Assembly: GCF_963422355.1 (NCBI RefSeq)
Contig: NC_085085.1
Coordinates: 6,307,233 to 6,371,232 of the forward strand
Direction: 5' to 3'
Origin: Corticium candelabrum
Taxonomy: Eukaryota > Porifera > Homoscleromorpha > Homosclerophorida > Plakinidae
DNA length: 64,000 nucleotides
Every line of letters starts with the position of its first letter. Positions within the stretch are counted from its first letter, which is position 1. Both the position numbers and the translations under genes were made by a program. The notes beneath the pieces are model-generated. The model was given only the letters and a program-made list of their open reading frames with translations. It made no database searches and was not told where the DNA came from. Below, piece by piece: positions 11,496 to 23,200 of the stretch.

Positions 11496-11776
11496 GATAC
11501 TTTGTTCTCATATAGACTCTACTTGTACATATGCTCAGAATTTGTAAAAGCAAACCAGTCCTTGCAAACAACAAAGTCATAGATTAAGTAATGGACTTGC
11601 CCTTGAATGTCAAAGTCAAATAATCTATCTAAATCACCATGATTAGGTGACATTTTGGAAAGTTTTCTGAGGACAACTTTGGCATTGCATCTTTAAGAAT
11701 TGTAGAAAATCATTTTCTCCAATACGTCACGAACATGGAGGCATCGAAATTGGCTTGTGGATTTACTGACTGTTGT

Positions 11777-11779
<3 letters not shown>
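11496..11779. other. Intergenic, nothing recognised
   Basis: This is AT-rich single-copy-looking DNA without an open frame of note, between a LINE tail and the (AT)n tract. Confidence 0.5.

Positions 11780-11837
<58 letters not shown>
11780..11837. repeat. (AT)n microsatellite
   Basis: An uninterrupted run of alternating T and A of about 57 bases. It is self-complementary and prone to length change. Confidence 0.95.
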
Positions 11838-11840
<3 letters not shown>

Positions 11841-11863
11841 AAGAGGAACACTTACTAGTTGAG

Positions 11864-11983
11864 GATATCATTGTTATTACCGAGGGGAGTGGCAGCTAAT
11901 TCTGAGATAAATACGGAGGCGAAGCCCAGGTAATTATCGAGGTATTAGCTGTCACTCTCCTGAGGCATAATAGCAATGATATC
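11864..11983. repeat. Fold-back (MITE-like) inverted repeat
   Basis: The left arm 11864-11910 starts GATATCATTGTTATTACC. The right arm 11934-11983, read in reverse complement, starts GATATCATTGCTATTATG. The arms remain alignable over about 48 bp (both contain GACAGCTAAT/GGCAGCTAAT-like text) around a loop of about 23 bp. There is no coding content; it is probably a small non-autonomous element. Confidence 0.7.
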
Positions 11984-12379
11984 GAGATTTGCCCTATGTT
12001 CAGTGATTTGTATCATGCAAGGCCATTGATTGTTTGTTTATTTTGAGCTGTGAGTACGTAAATCTTACTTCTTACTTGTTTTTCAGTGACCGTTCTGTTC
12101 TGTAACTAATTAGATGGAGTCTATAAGTGCACTTACCGTTTAGTAGCTCATTAGAGCCATATCAAATCATCTGCGTGTTACTGAAACCAGCTGTGTTGTG
12201 CTGTTGATCATAGCAATGGTGGGGTATACCCATTTCGCTCGGAAGGATGACGTGGCGGAAAGGGGTCTGGCTACGCGAGACTAGGGTATACGCGTTTCCC
12301 TTGACAGTGGTAGGGTATCAGCGCATACCAGCATACAAACGATTTGTACCCGCTGTATCGACCAATCAGGGTTGTCAAA

Positions 12380-12922
12380 AACCGTGTGACATGATACAAA
12401 TCTTGATACATACCCTCCTGGAACAAACTCTTCTGAATATTTTTTTATTTCTATTCTTGTCGGGGCAGCATGACTATTAGCCCTCTTAATAATGTCCTGA
12501 CTACATGGACGAGCAAGTGAAACATCAAGGTCCAAATTCTGTCCAGTATTTGGATCAAAAATGGTAATGTTTGGATGGTCTATATTGATGTATTGATGTC
12601 TTGGTTTTGTTTGATGGGTATGGTGAAGGTCAGACAGGCACTCACTCCACCCATTCAAGACTACAGACAGACAGCTTATCAGTTGCTCTGCAATCCTGTA
12701 ATGCTAAAGTTTTGTCAAAGAAGATTAGCCGTCACGTGAAGAACATTGACTGTATTAGAGATTCTTATTCACTACAACTTTGTTTCCATTAATGTGGCTT
12801 GTGTAGCTCTACCTGTGGGTCGAGAACTCACAATTTAGCTGTGGTGCCTTTTACTGATATTCACTGTATGGTAGTATTGATCGTTGAAAAAAGAAGACAG
12901 ACAGACAGACAGACAGAATGTC
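12380..12922. mobile_element. Third LINE-like copy, with its 5' part inverted
   Basis: On the minus strand, 12658 down to about 12390 encodes WSECLSDLHHTHQ, then HPNITIFDPNTGQNLDLDVS and LARPCSQDII, then IEIKKYSEEF. This is the same endonuclease-like region as 7745-7990 of copy one (WSECLRDLHILH, SFDLDMALAHPRSSD, EESKKIKY). On the plus strand, 12670-12740 encodes LSVALQSCNAKVLSKKI, equivalent to VQLQKCNSNTIIKKV of the tail. A TAA at 12790, a 6-bp stem GTGGGT-cgaga-ACTCAC (12815-12831) and a (GACA) tail at about 12897-12920 follow. Upstream and downstream parts thus lie head to head, as in a 5' inversion. Confidence 0.65.
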
Positions 12923-13104
12923 AGAAAGACAGACAAACAGACAGACATAGATATGTTTATACAAGAAAAGAGATTTTCACTAGCACACAGACTACGTGAA
13001 GTTATAGACATATATGCCTAGAGACAGACAGCAAGTAGAGAGTTGTGTTATTAATATTCACATAATCTAGAAAGTGTATGTTTTTACGGTGTGAAACTAT
13101 GCAC

Positions 13105-13126
13105 AAACAAACAAACAAACAAACAG
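13105..13126 (+). repeat. (AAAC)n microsatellite
   Basis: A short tract of about five CAAA/AAAC units. Confidence 0.85.
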
Positions 13127-13429
13127 CAATACCCATATGAGAGACAAGTGCAAATTAAGTGATTTTACCAGAGATACATTTGTTTCTTACATTTACTTGA
13201 TCTGTAGGCACTTTAATAGTTTCTCTTCTACACCGTGTATTTTTCTCATTCTTGTCTATCCTCTTCTGTTCACTAGCTGACACTTCAAACACCCTGGAAA
13301 AGTAAATATATTAGCGATCACTGATCATTGGGTCATGCAACCAATGAAGGACAGTCCTCCTTGATCATATAGACAGTGACAGTCCCTGTGTACTCGTCAC
13401 AGATCAATGCAATAACTATACAGTACAAG

Positions 13430-13682
13430 ATACAGAAAACATTATAAATGTATTTTAGTAGGAATGGCTACACAAACCAGCAAAAAGTGGACAAACGAGT
13501 GCGGATGGTTCTATTGAGGGTGCCATGCTAATTCACACTGTGTTACAATTTTCTGCAATGGTAAGTTAGTCATATGGTACCCTCAATTTGGCACAGTATC
13601 GAACCATCCACTTGTTTGTCTGCTTTTTGCTGGTTTGTGTAGCCATTCTTACTAAAATACATTTATAGTGTTTTTGTATTTT
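13430..13682. repeat. Long-armed fold-back element
   Basis: The left arm 13430-13526 and right arm 13572-13682 are inverted copies. ATGGCTACACAAACCAGCAA appears at 13463 and again in reverse complement in the right arm. The arms extend about 90 bp on each side with few mismatches and share ATAAATGTATTTTAGTA at the outside. The central loop is about 45 bp and there is no coding capacity. This looks like a MITE or fold-back transposon; any target duplication is too short to call. Confidence 0.8.
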
Positions 13683-14045
13683 GTTCATTCACTTTTTTTA
13701 TCAAAAAGGGGAGGGGCTGGTTACACACGACTACAGTGTAAAACATTGTGATAACCGTATTTTTGAACCTATTGCCAAAAATGAAGATAATCTTCTGCCC
13801 ATGATACTTTGCAGCAAAGAAATGTAACCAGTTCAGTTAGAGAAAGCAAGCAGAACGAGAAACCCTGTCTGAAGAAACTTAGCTATAGTCAGACGAAAAT
13901 GTGCTTTATTACAAATACATTTAAAAATGAAGTAGTACTAAAGTGCTAATCCCTTGGCTATTATATATCCAGTTGTTCTCTTGCTCACTAGTTCTACACC
14001 AGTTATAATAGACTGTAATTGGTTTCTCGCCAACCGTTTACTGAC

Positions 14046-14160
14046 CTTTGCGGAGTAGATAATACTACCCACATCTGTCTATCGACCCGCCCACATCAGT
14101 GGAGTAGTCACAGTGTTACTGTAACCCTAGCACTTGCTCACTTCGGTTAATTAGGGCTAG
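14046..14160 (+). repeat. Dispersed repeat, copy 1
   Basis: This segment contains GGAGTAGATAAT, then CCCACATCTGT, then GTGTTACTGTAACCCTAGC and TTCGGTTAAT. It matches 14622-14738 in the same order with interspersed substitutions. It is non-coding and may be a SINE or the terminal part of an unrecognised element. Confidence 0.65.
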
Positions 14161-14270
14161 TCTAATTGCATTTCCTGTTTAGCTCTTATTGGTACCAGCT
14201 GTGTTGTCTTGTTGACATAGCAACACTAGATTATAGGCTTGTCATCATCCCAGGGTCATTTCAATGCTTA

Positions 14271-14432
14271 CACTGGCGTAGGAAACGTGGGGGAGGCTGG
14301 GAGGGGGATGAAGTCCCCTCGCTCTGTGCAAATCTGTTTACGGTCTGGCAAGGGAGGTAGTTTTTGCTTAGTCATGATGACATCCACGGTACACCCCCCT
14401 CCCCTGCTCGTGAACATCTTCCTATGCCACTG
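14271..14432. mobile_element. hAT-like MITE (short TIRs)
   Basis: The left end CACTGGCGTAGGAA (14271-14284) and the reverse complement of the right end, CAGTGGCATAGGAA (14419-14432), agree at 12 of 14 bases. Ends of the CAGTGGCGTAG type are widespread in animal hAT-derived non-autonomous elements. The 162-bp interior is G/C-biased and non-coding. I could not find a convincing 8-bp target duplication. Confidence 0.5.
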
Positions 14433-14621
14433 ATAGCTAAATAGAATATCCTGTTTGATGTCAATCATGAATACTAGGTAACCAGCGATATGATCACATC
14501 ACTGGCCTACATTGCAGTGCAATTACAGCATTTGGATAATCGGCGGCATCTGAGCCACTGTGAGTGCAAGATCCAGATGTTGCTGCCTTTAACGTATGCT
14601 ACCTTCCTTAACCATACCGAA

Positions 14622-14738
14622 CCTACGCAGAGTAGATAATGCCACCCACCTCTGTTTGCTGACCTTGCCCACATCCAGCTAGTCGTCGAGTCGTGGTGTT
14701 ACTGTAACCCTAGCCCATGCGCGCCTTGGGTTAATAAA
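14622..14738 (+). repeat. Dispersed repeat, copy 2
   Basis: Partner of 14046-14160. It contains AGAGTAGATAATGCCACCCAC, then GTGTTACTGTAACCCTAGCC and TTGGGTTAATAA, in the same orientation. Divergence is roughly one base in five by eye, so both are old. Confidence 0.65.
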
Positions 14739-17244
14739 CCAAACGGTTTAGAGGTTCACTTGATACACATAGAGAAGAAAAGCAGGAGACTTCAGCAATG
14801 CTATTCGTTTTTGCACTAGTGCTTCTGAGCCAAGATAGATTAAGGGCTCAAATGAGCTTTTTGACCCGGCAGCCATTCCTATTCGTCACTAACAGTTGTC
14901 TGTAAGTGTTTATTTCGTGAATATTCTTGCTCCTAACCGCAGCTGTCTATATTCACAAGGCTCATCATCAAGTTCACGTTTCTTTACCTTGTCGGTTAGG
15001 ATAGATTCTTATTCCGGTTACTTTCGACATGCCTGCTACCAGATGAGTCAAGATTTGCCTCAAAACGAGACATGTGACTGGCAAAATTGCAATCGGCAAT
15101 GTTGTAATGACTGCAGCATCCATATAAACATGAAGCCAAATGCAAACAAACAGGTTGCACTTGGTTTCTGCTCATTGAGACAACTGTGAAACGTGTGAAA
15201 TTATCATGGCCATTGTCACATCGTTTGCTGCATTCGTACAGCCATAACAGTTAAGGAGTGCCGATTTGAGGCACATTAAATGCGAAACCAAATAGTCCAC
15301 TGGTAGGCAAGCCCCAATACCAGCTAATTAAATGGTTTTTGGAACCAAATAAGTCTCAGATAATTTCCCGAAACCAATTGTTTCCGGCACCAAGTACCTC
15401 TGTACATTAAATTTTAGTATGTCAAACAGACAAAATGAAGTCGCTTGATTATATCACATTATTACGGTAGCCCAGTAACCTTTTTGATATCTCGCGCGCG
15501 TACTGGGGATTTCTGTATGCTTCAGGTACAAAGCTTCTACTTTAAACATTGAGGTTCATATCGCTATGGTGCTGGAATTGCAGTAAGGCAAACCACGAAG
15601 CACATAGTCGTAAGACGTTTGAAGGTTTGGGGCCAAACATTATAACTTGTGCAACATAATTATGCTTTATTCAGTGTTTCCGCTGGATATTTTGACTAGT
15701 AACCACTTGGCTAAACTAGTTTGTTCGTTTGTAGCATTTTAGTTCAGAGCTAATAAAGATTGCCCAAACATCAGACAGCTAACAATCTGGTAAAAGACAA
15801 CAACAACTAAATATGAGTGCCCATGATGTTCAGGGCATAAACAGAGCATGCGTGATAGATCAGCAGTCTTCTAGTCTTTGGAGCTCTAATGTGTTGCGCT
15901 AACTGCCATTCTTAGCGCACTGTAGCGACTGTGCTTGCAAGATCTGGTCCAGAGGAAGGCATACACGGTACACTAATAGCTAGCCAAATTGGCGAGGAGG
16001 CATTACCATTTTATCGCCAGCGACTTCTATTTGTGACATTTGGCTATTTGACGATTGTCCAGAGAACACTGCTTTATTGCATTTGGCAGTAATGCAGTGA
16101 GGAAGGAATTGAAATTATTAGCCGTCACTGTTCCCATGCTTAGGGTTTATTTAATTAATTTGCTAGATAAATGTTAATTGACTTTTTATGATTTACATTT
16201 AACATAGCTTGGTTAGCTTTTCGATTCTTATTTGATTCATCAATTGATCTTTTTGATTGAAGTGACGACAAGTGAACTTTAAGGGAGGAATTTGAATCCA
16301 AATACAGTGTAACTTTGTTTAGGATATTGTCTTCATGGACATCTACAGTCTGTATGTATTGTCGATGTAGCAAGGACTCTCTACAAGCAGCAGTGTGTAA
16401 TTTATAGGCTATGATAGCTGCTGTAAACTAGAGTGCTTTAATTACTTAAGTTAAGTCGGAGATCTGGCCATCTCATTTCTAATGATAATTGAAATCATTT
16501 TGAAAGCTTTTTGTACAGAAAGCAGTTTCTATATTGATAAATCATGTAGTGCACATTTTTTTGGTATGCATGGATGAGCAGATGGATTAGCTGAGTGTCA
16601 ATCTCTCTTGAAAGGACAGAGATTCCTTACAAAGACAGTTACTGATCAATCTGCTTGTGACTTAAGTGACTATGCGATGCTAGTTTAGCAAATGAGATGG
16701 AAGTGATGTTAACTTTATAGAAAATTTGTGAATTAGAGGAAACCTGACATTACTTGAAATATAATGCACCAGCTACTTTATGAGCACCATTTATGTTTAT
16801 AAACTCTTGTTTGTGTACTTTGGTACGGTCAGTACTCAGAGCATGCAATCATATGAAGATGTTGCAGTGCAACAGTAGAGATATATACTGTCAAGTATTT
16901 AATTTGGTAAAATGCTCTGTATTCTTAGAGGATGCCCAACTCATTATTGGAGCTGGGACTGGCCATCCAAGCTTACATGTTTTGTCTTTGTCTTTTTCAG
17001 GTTCTATATTAATTTTTTTATTTATTTTTGGTTTTTTATTTTTGGGCATTGGTCTTCACTTTATACTTAGTTATCAATAATAATAATGATTGCTGTTAAC
17101 AGCAATTAATAATGAAATGATATTACTTAATATGATATACAAGTTGGAAATGGTATTCAGCTTTTTACAATAAAGTAGGGACATCCATTTTTCAGTACTG
17201 GGCTGTTAACATGATGGTTTGTGATCTGTTTAATTAATATGTAG
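14739..17244. other. Intergenic or 5' flank, nothing recognised
   Basis: I found no domain-bearing exon, no signal-peptide ORF with a matching splice donor, and no clear repeat. A pyrimidine-rich CTTTGTCTTTTTCAG near 16985-17000 is followed by a hydrophobic open stretch (about 17001-17080). Its frame and phase do not connect convincingly to the exon at 17245. The 5' end of the large gene, including its signal peptide, must lie here or further upstream, but I cannot place it. Confidence 0.5.
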
Positions 17245-20200
17245 AAATGTCGACATCTTCACCAACAGCAGTTCTAACACAAACAGTGTCTTCACCGCCA
17301 CCTGTAATGGTGCCTCATGCTGTGGATGTATCATCGTTGGTCAGCGTAGTTCCTTCACCAACAATTGTTTCAATGCAGTCAGTATCTTCACTTCTACATG
17401 GAATTCTGCCATCGCCTTCATCTGCAGATGTATCACCGTCAGTCAGTGCAGTTTCTTCACCATCAATTATTCCGCCAGAGACAGTGTCTTCAGTACCATC
17501 TGCAATTGTGCTACCACCTCTTTCTTCATCTGTAGGTGTAACACAGTCGATATCTTCACTGTTACCAATTATTGTGCCACCACCTGTTCCTCCATCTGTT
17601 GATATATCACCATCAGTCAGCACAGTTTCTTCACCATCAATTATTCCACCAGCGACAGTGTCTTCAGTACCATCTGCAATTGTGCTACCACTTTCTTCAT
17701 CTGTAGGTGTAACACAGTTGATATCTTCACTGTTACCAATTATTGTGCCACCACCTGTTCCTCCATCTGTTGATGTATCACCATCAGCCAGCACAGTTTC
17801 TTCACCATCAATTTTTCCACCAGCGACAGTGTCTTCAGTACCATCAGCAATTGTGCTACCACCTCTTTCTTCATCTGTGGGTGTAACACAGTCGATATCT
17901 TCACTGTTACCAATTATTGTGCCACCACCTGTTCCTCCATCTGTTGATATATCACCATCAGTCAGCTTAGTTTCTTCATCATCAATTATTCCACCAGCGA
18001 CAGTGTCTTCAGTACCATCTGCAATTGTGCTACCACCTCTTTCTTCATCTGTGGGTGTAACACAGTCGATATCTTCACTGTTATCAATTATTGTGCCACC
18101 ACCTGTTCCTCCATCTGTTGATGTATCACCATCAGTCAGCACAGTGTCTTCATCATCAATTATTCCGCCAGAGACAGTGTCTTCAGTACCATCTGCAATT
18201 GTGCTACCACCTCTTTCTTCATCTGTAGGTGTAACACAGTCGATATCTTCACTGTTACCAATTATTATTCCACCAGCGACAGTACCATCAGCAATTGTGC
18301 TACCACCTCTTTCTTCATCTGTGCGTGTAATACAGTCAATATCTTTATCTTTGCCAATTATTGTGCCACCACCTGTTCCTCCATCTGTTGATATATCACC
18401 ATCAGTCAGCACAGTTTCTTCATCATCAATTATTCCATCAGGGACAGTGTCTTCAGTACCATCTGTAATTGTGCTACCACCTCTTTCTTCATCTGTAGGT
18501 GTAACACAGTCGATATCTTCACTGTTACCAATTATTGTGCCACCACCTGTTCCTCCATCTGTTGATGTATCACCATCAGCCAGCACAGTTTCTTCACCAT
18601 CAATTATTCCACCAGCGACAGTTTCTTCAGTACCATCTGCAATTGTGCTACCACCTCTTTCTTCATCTGTGGGTGTAATACAGTCAATAACTTTATCTTT
18701 GCCAATTATTGTGCCACCACCTGTTCCTCCATCTGTTGATATATCACCATCAGTCAGCACAGTTTCTGCACCATCAATTATTCCACCAGCGACAGTGTCT
18801 TCAGTACCATCTGCAATTGTGCTACCACCTCTTTCTTCATCTGTGGGTGTAATACAGTCAATATCTTTATCTTTGCCAATTATTGTGCCACCACATGTTT
18901 TTCCATTTGTTGATATATCACCATCAGTCAGCACAGTTTCTTTACCATCAATTATTCCACCAGCGACAGTGTCTTCAGTACCATCTGCAATTGTGCTACC
19001 ACCTCTTTCTTCATCTGTAGGTGTAACACAGTCGATATCTTCACTGTTACCAATTATTGTGCCACCACCTGTTCCTCCATCTGTTGATATATCACCATCA
19101 GTCAGCACAGTTTCTTCACCATCAATTATTCTACTAGAGACAGTGTCTTCAGTATCATCTGCAATTGTGCTACCACCTCTTTCTTCATCTGTGGGTGTAA
19201 TACAGTCAATATCTTTATCTTTGCCAATTATTGTGCCACCACCTGTTCCTCCATCTGTTGATATATCACCATCAGTCAGCACAGTTTCTTCATCATCAAT
19301 TATTCCACCAGAGACAGTGTCTTCAGTACCATCTGCAATTGTGCTACCACCTCTTTCTTCATCTGTAGGTGTAACACAGTCGATATCTTCACTATTACCA
19401 ATTATTGTGCCACCACCTGTTCCTCCATCTGTTGATATATCACCATCAGTCAGCACAGTTTCTTTACCATCAATTATTCCACCAGAGACAGTGTCTTCAG
19501 TACCATCTGCAATTGTGCTACCACCTCTTTCTTCATCTGTAGGTGTAACACAGTCGATATCTTCACTGTTACCAATTATTGTGCCACCACCTGTTCCTCC
19601 ATCTGTTGATATATCACCATCAGTCAGCACAGTTTCTTCATCATCAATTATTCCACCAGAGACAGTGTCTTCAGTACCATCTGCAATTGTGCTACCACCT
19701 CTTTCTTCATCTGTAGGTGTAACACAGTCGATATCTTTACTGTTACCAATTATTGTGCCACCACCTGTTCCTCCATCTGTTGATATATCACCATCAGTCA
19801 GCACAGTTTCTTCACCATCAATTATTCCACCAGCGACAGTGTCTTCAGTACCATCTGCAATTGTGCTACCACTTTCTTCATCTGTAGGTGTAACACAGTC
19901 GATATCTTCACTGTTACCAATTATTGTGCCACCACCTGTTCCTCCATCTGTTGATGTATCACCATCAGCCAGCACAGTTTCTTCACCATCAATTTTTCCA
20001 CCAGCAACAGTGTCTTCAGTACCATCAGCAATTGTGCTACCACCTCTTTCTTCATCTGTAGGTGTAACACAGTCGATATCTTTACTGTTACCAATTATTG
20101 TGCCACCACCTGTTCCTCCATCTGTTGATGTATCACCATCAGTCAGCACAGTTTCTTCATCATCAATTATTCCATCAGAGACAGTGTCTTCAGTACCATC

Positions 20201-23200
20201 TGCAATTGTGCTACCACCTCTTTCATCATCTGTAGGTGTAACACAGTCGATATCTTCACTGTTACCAATTATTGTTCCTCCATCTGTTGATATATCACCA
20301 TCAGTCAGGACAGTTTCTTCATCATCAATTATTCCACCAGCGACAGTGTTTTCAGTACCATCTGCAATTGTGCTATCACCTCTTTCTTCATCTGTGGGTG
20401 TAATACAGTCAATATCTTTATCTTTGCCAATTATTGTGCCACCACCTGTTCCTCCATCTGTTGATATATCACCATCAGTCAGCACAGTTTCTTTACCATC
20501 AATTATTCCACCAGCGACAGTGTCTTCAGTACCATCTGCAATTGTGCTACCACCTCTTTCTTCATCTGTAGGTGTAACACAGTCGATATCTTCACTGTTA
20601 CCAATTATTGTGCCACCACCTGTTCCTCCATCTGTTGATATATCATCGTCAGTCAGCACAGTTTCTTCACCATCAATTATTCCACTAGAGACAGTGTCTT
20701 CAGTATCATCTGCAATTGTGCTACCACCTCTTTCTTCATCTGTGGGTGTAATACAGTCAATATCTTTATCTTTGCCAATTATTGTGCCACCACCTGTTCC
20801 TCCATCTGTTGATATATCACCATCAGTCAGCACAGTTTCTTCATCATCAATTATTCCACCAGAGACAGTGTCTTCAGTACCATCTGCAATTGTGCTACCA
20901 CCTCTTTCATCATCTGTAGGTGTAACACAGTCGATATCTTCACTATTACCAATTATTGTGCCACCACCTGTTCCTCCATCTGTTGATATATCACCATCAG
21001 TCAGCACAGTTTCTTTACCATCAATTATTCCACCAGAGACAGTGTCTTCAGTACCATCTGCAATTGTGCTACCACCTCTTTCTTCATCTGTAGGTGTAAC
21101 ACAGTCGATATCTTCACTATTACCAATTATTGTGCCACCACCTGTTCCTCCATCTGTTGATATATCACCATCAGTCAGCACAGTTTCTTCATCATTAATT
21201 ATTCCACCAGAGACAGTGTCTTCAGTACCATCTGCAATTGTGCTACCACCTCTTTCATCATCTGTAGGTGTAACACAGTCGATATCTTCACTATTACCAA
21301 TTATTGTGCCACCACCTGTTCCTCCATCTGTTGATATATCACCATCAGTCAGCACAGTTTCTTTACCATCAATTATTCCACCAGAGACAGTGTCTTCAGT
21401 ACCATCTGCAATTGTGCTAACACCTCTTTCTTCATCTGTGCGTGTAACACAGTCGATATCTTCACTGTTACCAATTATTGTGCCACCACCTGTTCCTCCA
21501 TCTGTTGATGTATCACCATCAGTCAGCACAGTTTCTTCACCATCAATTATTCCATCAGCGACAGTGTCTTCAGTACCATCAGCAATTGTGCTACCACCTC
21601 TTTCTTCATCTGTGGGTGTAACACAGTCGATATCTTCGCTGTTACCAATTATTGTTCCTCCATCTGTTGATATATCACCATCAGTCAGCACAGTTTCTTC
21701 ACCATCAATTATTCCACCAGCGACAGTGTCTTCAGTACCATCTGCAATTGTGCTACCACCTCTTTCTTCATCTGTGGGTGTAATACAGTCAATATCTTTA
21801 TCTTTGCCAATTATTGTGCCACCACCTGTTCCTCCATCTGTTGATATATCACCATCAGTCAGCACAGTTTCTGCACCATCAATTATTCCACCAGCAACAG
21901 TGTCTTCAGTACCATCTGCAATTGTGCTACCACCTCTTTCTTCATCTGTGGGTGTAATACAGTCAATATCTTTATCTTTTCCAATTATTGTTCCACCACC
22001 TGTTCCTCCATCTGTTAATATATCACCATCAGTTAGCACAGTTTCTGCACCATCAATTATTCCACCAGCGACAGTTTCTTCAGTACCATCTGCAATTGTG
22101 CTACCACCTCTTTCTTCATCTGTGGGTGTAATACAGTCAATATCTTTATCTTTTCCAATTATTGTGCCACCACCTGTTCCTCTATCTGTTGATATATCAC
22201 CATCAGTCAGCACAGTTTCTGCACCATCAATTATTCCACCAGCGACAGTGTCTTCAGTACCATCAGCAATTGTGCTACCACCTCTTTCTTCATCTGTGGG
22301 TGTAACACAGTCGATATCTTCATTGTTACCAATTATTGTGCCACCACCTGTTCCTCCATCTGTTGATGTATCACCATCAGCCAGCACAGTTTCTTCACCA
22401 TCAATTATTCCACCAGCGACAGTGTCTTCAGTACCATCAGCAATTGTGCTACCACCTCTTTCTTCATCTGTAGGTGTAACACAGTCGATATCTTTACTGT
22501 TACCAATTATTGTGCCACCACCTGTTCCTCCATCTGTTGATGTATCACCATCAGTCAGCACAGTTTCTTCATCATCAATTATTCCATCAGAGACAGTGTC
22601 TTCAGTACCATCTGCAATTGTGCTACCACCTCTTTCATCATCTGTAGGTGTAACACAGTCGATATCTTCACTGTTACCAATTATTGTTCCTCCATCTGTT
22701 GATATATCACCATCAGTCAGGACAGTTTCTTTATCATCAATTATTCCACCAGCGACAGTGTTTTCAGTACCATCTGCAATTGTGCTATCACCTCTTTCTT
22801 CATCTGTGGGTGTAATACAGTCAATATCTTTATCTTTGCCAATTATTGTGCCACCACCTGTTCCTCCATCTGTTGATATATCACCATCAGTCAGCACAGT
22901 TTCTTTACCATCAATTATTCCACCAGCGACAGTGTCTTCAGTACCATCTGCAATTGTGCTACCACCTCTTTCTTCATCTGTAGGTGTAACACAGTCGATA
23001 TCTTCACTGTTACCAATTATTGTGCCACCACCTGTTCCTCCATCTGTTGATATATCATCGTCAGTCAGCACAGTTTCTTCACCATCAATTATTCCACTAG
23101 AGACAGTGTCTTCAGTATCATCTGCAATTGTGCTACCACCTCTTTCTTCATCTGTGGGTGTAATACAGTCAATATCTTTATCTTTGCCAATTATTGTGCC

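Noticed and set aside
11780..11837. (TA)n as a promoter TATA region
   Set aside because: It is a plain dinucleotide microsatellite with no gene start nearby.
14046..14738. The repeat pair as tRNA genes or a tRNA-derived SINE
   Set aside because: I could not find convincing A and B box promoter elements or a cloverleaf; only that the two segments are related.
16793..17080. Hydrophobic ORF as a signal-peptide or membrane exon of the large gene
   Set aside because: The hydrophobic run lies at its C-terminal end, comes from T-rich DNA, and no donor joins it in phase 1 to the exon at 17245.
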